Origin: Pararheinheimera marina
GTDB lineage: Bacteria > Pseudomonadota > Gammaproteobacteria > Enterobacterales > Alteromonadaceae
DNA: 64,000 nt
Assembly: GCF_042654345.1 (NCBI RefSeq)
Contig: NZ_JBHSGB010000015.1
Location: forward strand, 37,058 to 101,057
Direction of reading: 5' to 3'
Shown one piece after another: positions 63,272 to 64,000 of the stretch. The notes beneath the pieces are model-generated. The model was not told where the DNA came from, did not search any database, and saw only the letters and a list, made by a program, of their open reading frames with translations. A program made the translations under genes and the position numbers. Numbering within the stretch: the first letter of the stretch is position 1; each line of letters opens with the position of its first letter.

Positions 63272-63290
63272 TTCTGTCTCGCCGGATTAA
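63198..63290 (+). CDS. Micro-ORF crossing attC 1 into cassette 2
   Basis: ATG preceded by ATAAGGAGCCAAGGGA, the best ribosome-binding site in the integron. It encodes 30 residues beginning MVVHRKPKTEQDAATDAKRA, with the attC sequence coding its middle, and ends at a TAA 19 bp into cassette 2. The product is unknown. It may act through translation rather than as a protein. Confidence 0.35.
   Translation: MVVHRKPKTEQDAATDAKRAVELYRSVSPD
63221..63278 (+). other. attC site, cassette 1 / cassette 2 junction
   Basis: 58-bp recombination site. The outer pair GACAGAAC (63221-63228) and GTTCTGTC (63271-63278) is perfectly complementary. The inner stem is GCT-g-CAACGG-a-CGC (63234-63247) with GCG-CCGTTG-AGC (63253-63264): 12 pairs, two unpaired bases on one arm and a 5-nt loop TAAAC. 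This is the layout R''-L''-loop-L'-R' of attC, with extrahelical bases. Cleavage is expected after G63271. Confidence 0.85.
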
Positions 63291-63583
63291 GGGCTTTAGA
63301 TCGGTGGGGCATAATGTCCAGATTTAGAGAACAAACTAATCTTGAAAAGTTTGTGTTTTTCTGCAACGCTCGAAGCGTTCGCGTCACCGCTGATGCGAGC
63401 ATGCAGACGGATGGCGCGCACAAGCTTCGAGTAAAGCCACAAACCCCAGCACCGGCGAGGTTTTGCGTCGGGAATTGTTTTACTGCTTGAGTCATAAGGA
63501 GCCAAGGGAATGGTGGTCCACCGCAAACCAAAGACAGAACAAGACGCTGCAACGGACGCTAAACGCGCCGTTGAGCTATATCG
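63272..63583 (+). mobile_element. Integron cassette 2 (312 bp), exact copy of cassette 1
   Basis: Base-for-base repeat of the first cassette as far as I can read, including its attC. It ends ...GAGCTATATCG followed by TTAGTTGC of cassette 3. Confidence 0.85.
63314..63490 (+). CDS. Possible 58-aa cassette ORF, copy 2
   Basis: Same as the ORF at 63002. In this copy the upstream extension is closed by a TGA in the attC arm. Confidence 0.25.
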   Translation: MSRFREQTNLEKFVFFCNARSVRVTADASMQTDGAHKLRVKPQTPAPARFCVGNCFTA

Positions 63584-63587
63584 TTAG
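63510..63587 (+). CDS. Micro-ORF crossing attC 2, stops in the core site
   Basis: Second copy of the strong-site ORF; 25 residues. Here the next cassette begins TTAG, so the codon split by the crossover point reads CGT and is followed by TAG. Confidence 0.35.
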   Translation: MVVHRKPKTEQDAATDAKRAVELYR

Positions 63588-63589
63588 TT
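63533..63589 (+). other. attC site, cassette 2 / cassette 3 junction
   Basis: Same as the first attC to G63583; the right arm is now GTTAGTT, supplied by cassette 3, which pairs less well with GACAGAAC. In the excised circle the arm would again be GTTCTGTC. Confidence 0.85.
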
Positions 63590-64000
63590 GCTAAGGCAAG
63601 CTATCTCACTAGCTCACAGGGTTCTGAGAGTTCAAATATCTATATTCGGTGTTGGAAATTTATTAAATTTTATGAAAAGTATTAACTTATTATCTCTTTC
63701 TCAGGCTCATGAGTCATTAGCTCCTGATGAGTACAAGTCATTCAGAGAGCACTATGAAATAGATATTGATGATGCAGAGTTGGGTGATATAAAAGTATTG
63801 ATAAGCGAGATGTTATCTCTGTTGTCATTTGTCAACATTTACAATGATTTTTATGTGGGCTATAAAATACAACATATAAGCAAAGAGTTTGACTTGCTCC
63901 GGTAATCATCCCATTTTTAATGGACGCTTGAAGTAGAAGCCTGTGTTATTAAATTGTCTTTGTACTTCGGTGGTATGCCACCCAAGGCTTTGTTTGGCCG
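63584..64000 (+). mobile_element. Integron cassette 3, partial
   Basis: Begins TTAGTTGCTAAGG. It is markedly more AT-rich than the host, typical of captured cassettes. No attC is seen before the window ends, so the cassette continues. 63906-64000 holds no gene I can support. Confidence 0.75.
63672..63905 (+). CDS. Cassette-borne protein of unknown function
   Basis: 77-aa acidic protein (MKSINLLSLSQAHESLAPDE..., ending KEFDLLR) with two predicted helices and an aromatic-rich NIYNDFYVGYKIQ stretch. The ATG at 63672 is preferred; a TTG-started longer frame begins 4 bp after the cassette boundary at 63588. No clear Shine-Dalgarno. Codon use differs from the rest of the window. Unrecognised. Confidence 0.6.
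   Translation: MKSINLLSLSQAHESLAPDEYKSFREHYEIDIDDAELGDIKVLISEMLSLLSFVNIYNDFYVGYKIQHISKEFDLLR

Noticed and set aside
62960..63583. Tandem repeat as a CRISPR array
   Set aside because: Only two 312-bp units, no short repeats with variable spacers and no cas genes. The attC structure at the ends explains it.
1..64000. tRNA or rRNA genes, insertion sequences, prophage genes
   Set aside because: I saw no cloverleaf, rRNA or transposase signature in the window; the integron is the only mobile element.

Overview
The window reads as an ordinary gammaproteobacterial chromosome of roughly 50-55% GC, dense and mostly operonic, that ends in an integron. Gene content and order (acpP-fabF-pabC-mltG-tmk-holB-pilZ-tatD, prp operon with acnD/prpF, gltA | sdhCDAB-sucABCD, hrpA, rlmI, csdA/csdE, yebG, sbcB) fit an aquatic Alteromonadales/Chromatiales-type bacterium such as Rheinheimera or Alishewanella. 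That placement is inference from protein character only.

Layout. 1-9.3 kb: end of the fatty-acid cluster (acpP, fabF), a secreted M1-type aminopeptidase with a small exported partner, then the pabC-mltG-tmk-holB-pilZ-tatD operon. 9.3-16.6 kb: a 2-methylcitrate (propionate) operon, gntR-prpB-prpC-acnD-prpF, with two GTCGAC-centred operators before the regulator. 16.7-31 kb: single genes, including a TonB-dependent receptor followed by a secreted metallophosphoesterase, Rof, an esterase, a divergent DeoR / phosphatase-MFS locus, a patatin, a dGTPase and yebG with two LexA boxes. 31-50 kb: a LysR/reductase pair, unknown membrane and lipoproteins, sbcB, a deaminase, an endonuclease I with an extra C-terminal domain, an isoaspartyl peptidase, hrpA, a response regulator, a PilZ protein, yceI, rlmI, a quinone oxidoreductase and the csdA-csdE pair. 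50.3-61.7 kb: TCA-cycle genes gltA (reverse) and sdhCDAB-sucAB-sucCD (forward), sharing a 433-bp divergent control region.

61.7-64 kb holds the most interesting part. A complete integron integrase (intI, reverse strand) carries the IntI-specific insert. It faces an attI region followed by two identical 312-bp cassettes in tandem and the start of a third, AT-rich cassette that runs off the window. Each 312-bp unit ends in a compact attC of about 58 bp: outer arms GACAGAAC/GTTCTGTC and a 12-bp inner stem with two unpaired bases. A short ORF with a very strong ribosome-binding site begins before the attC and is translated through it. Its stop codon depends on which cassette lies downstream. The repeated cassette has no recognisable protein product.

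The rest of the window is well explained by known families. The other points worth checking are a 50-aa gene with its own Shine-Dalgarno and terminator near 31 kb, the DeoR operator repeats spaced exactly 20 bp apart, paired operators or LexA boxes at two other promoters, and several strong inverted repeats in intergenic DNA.
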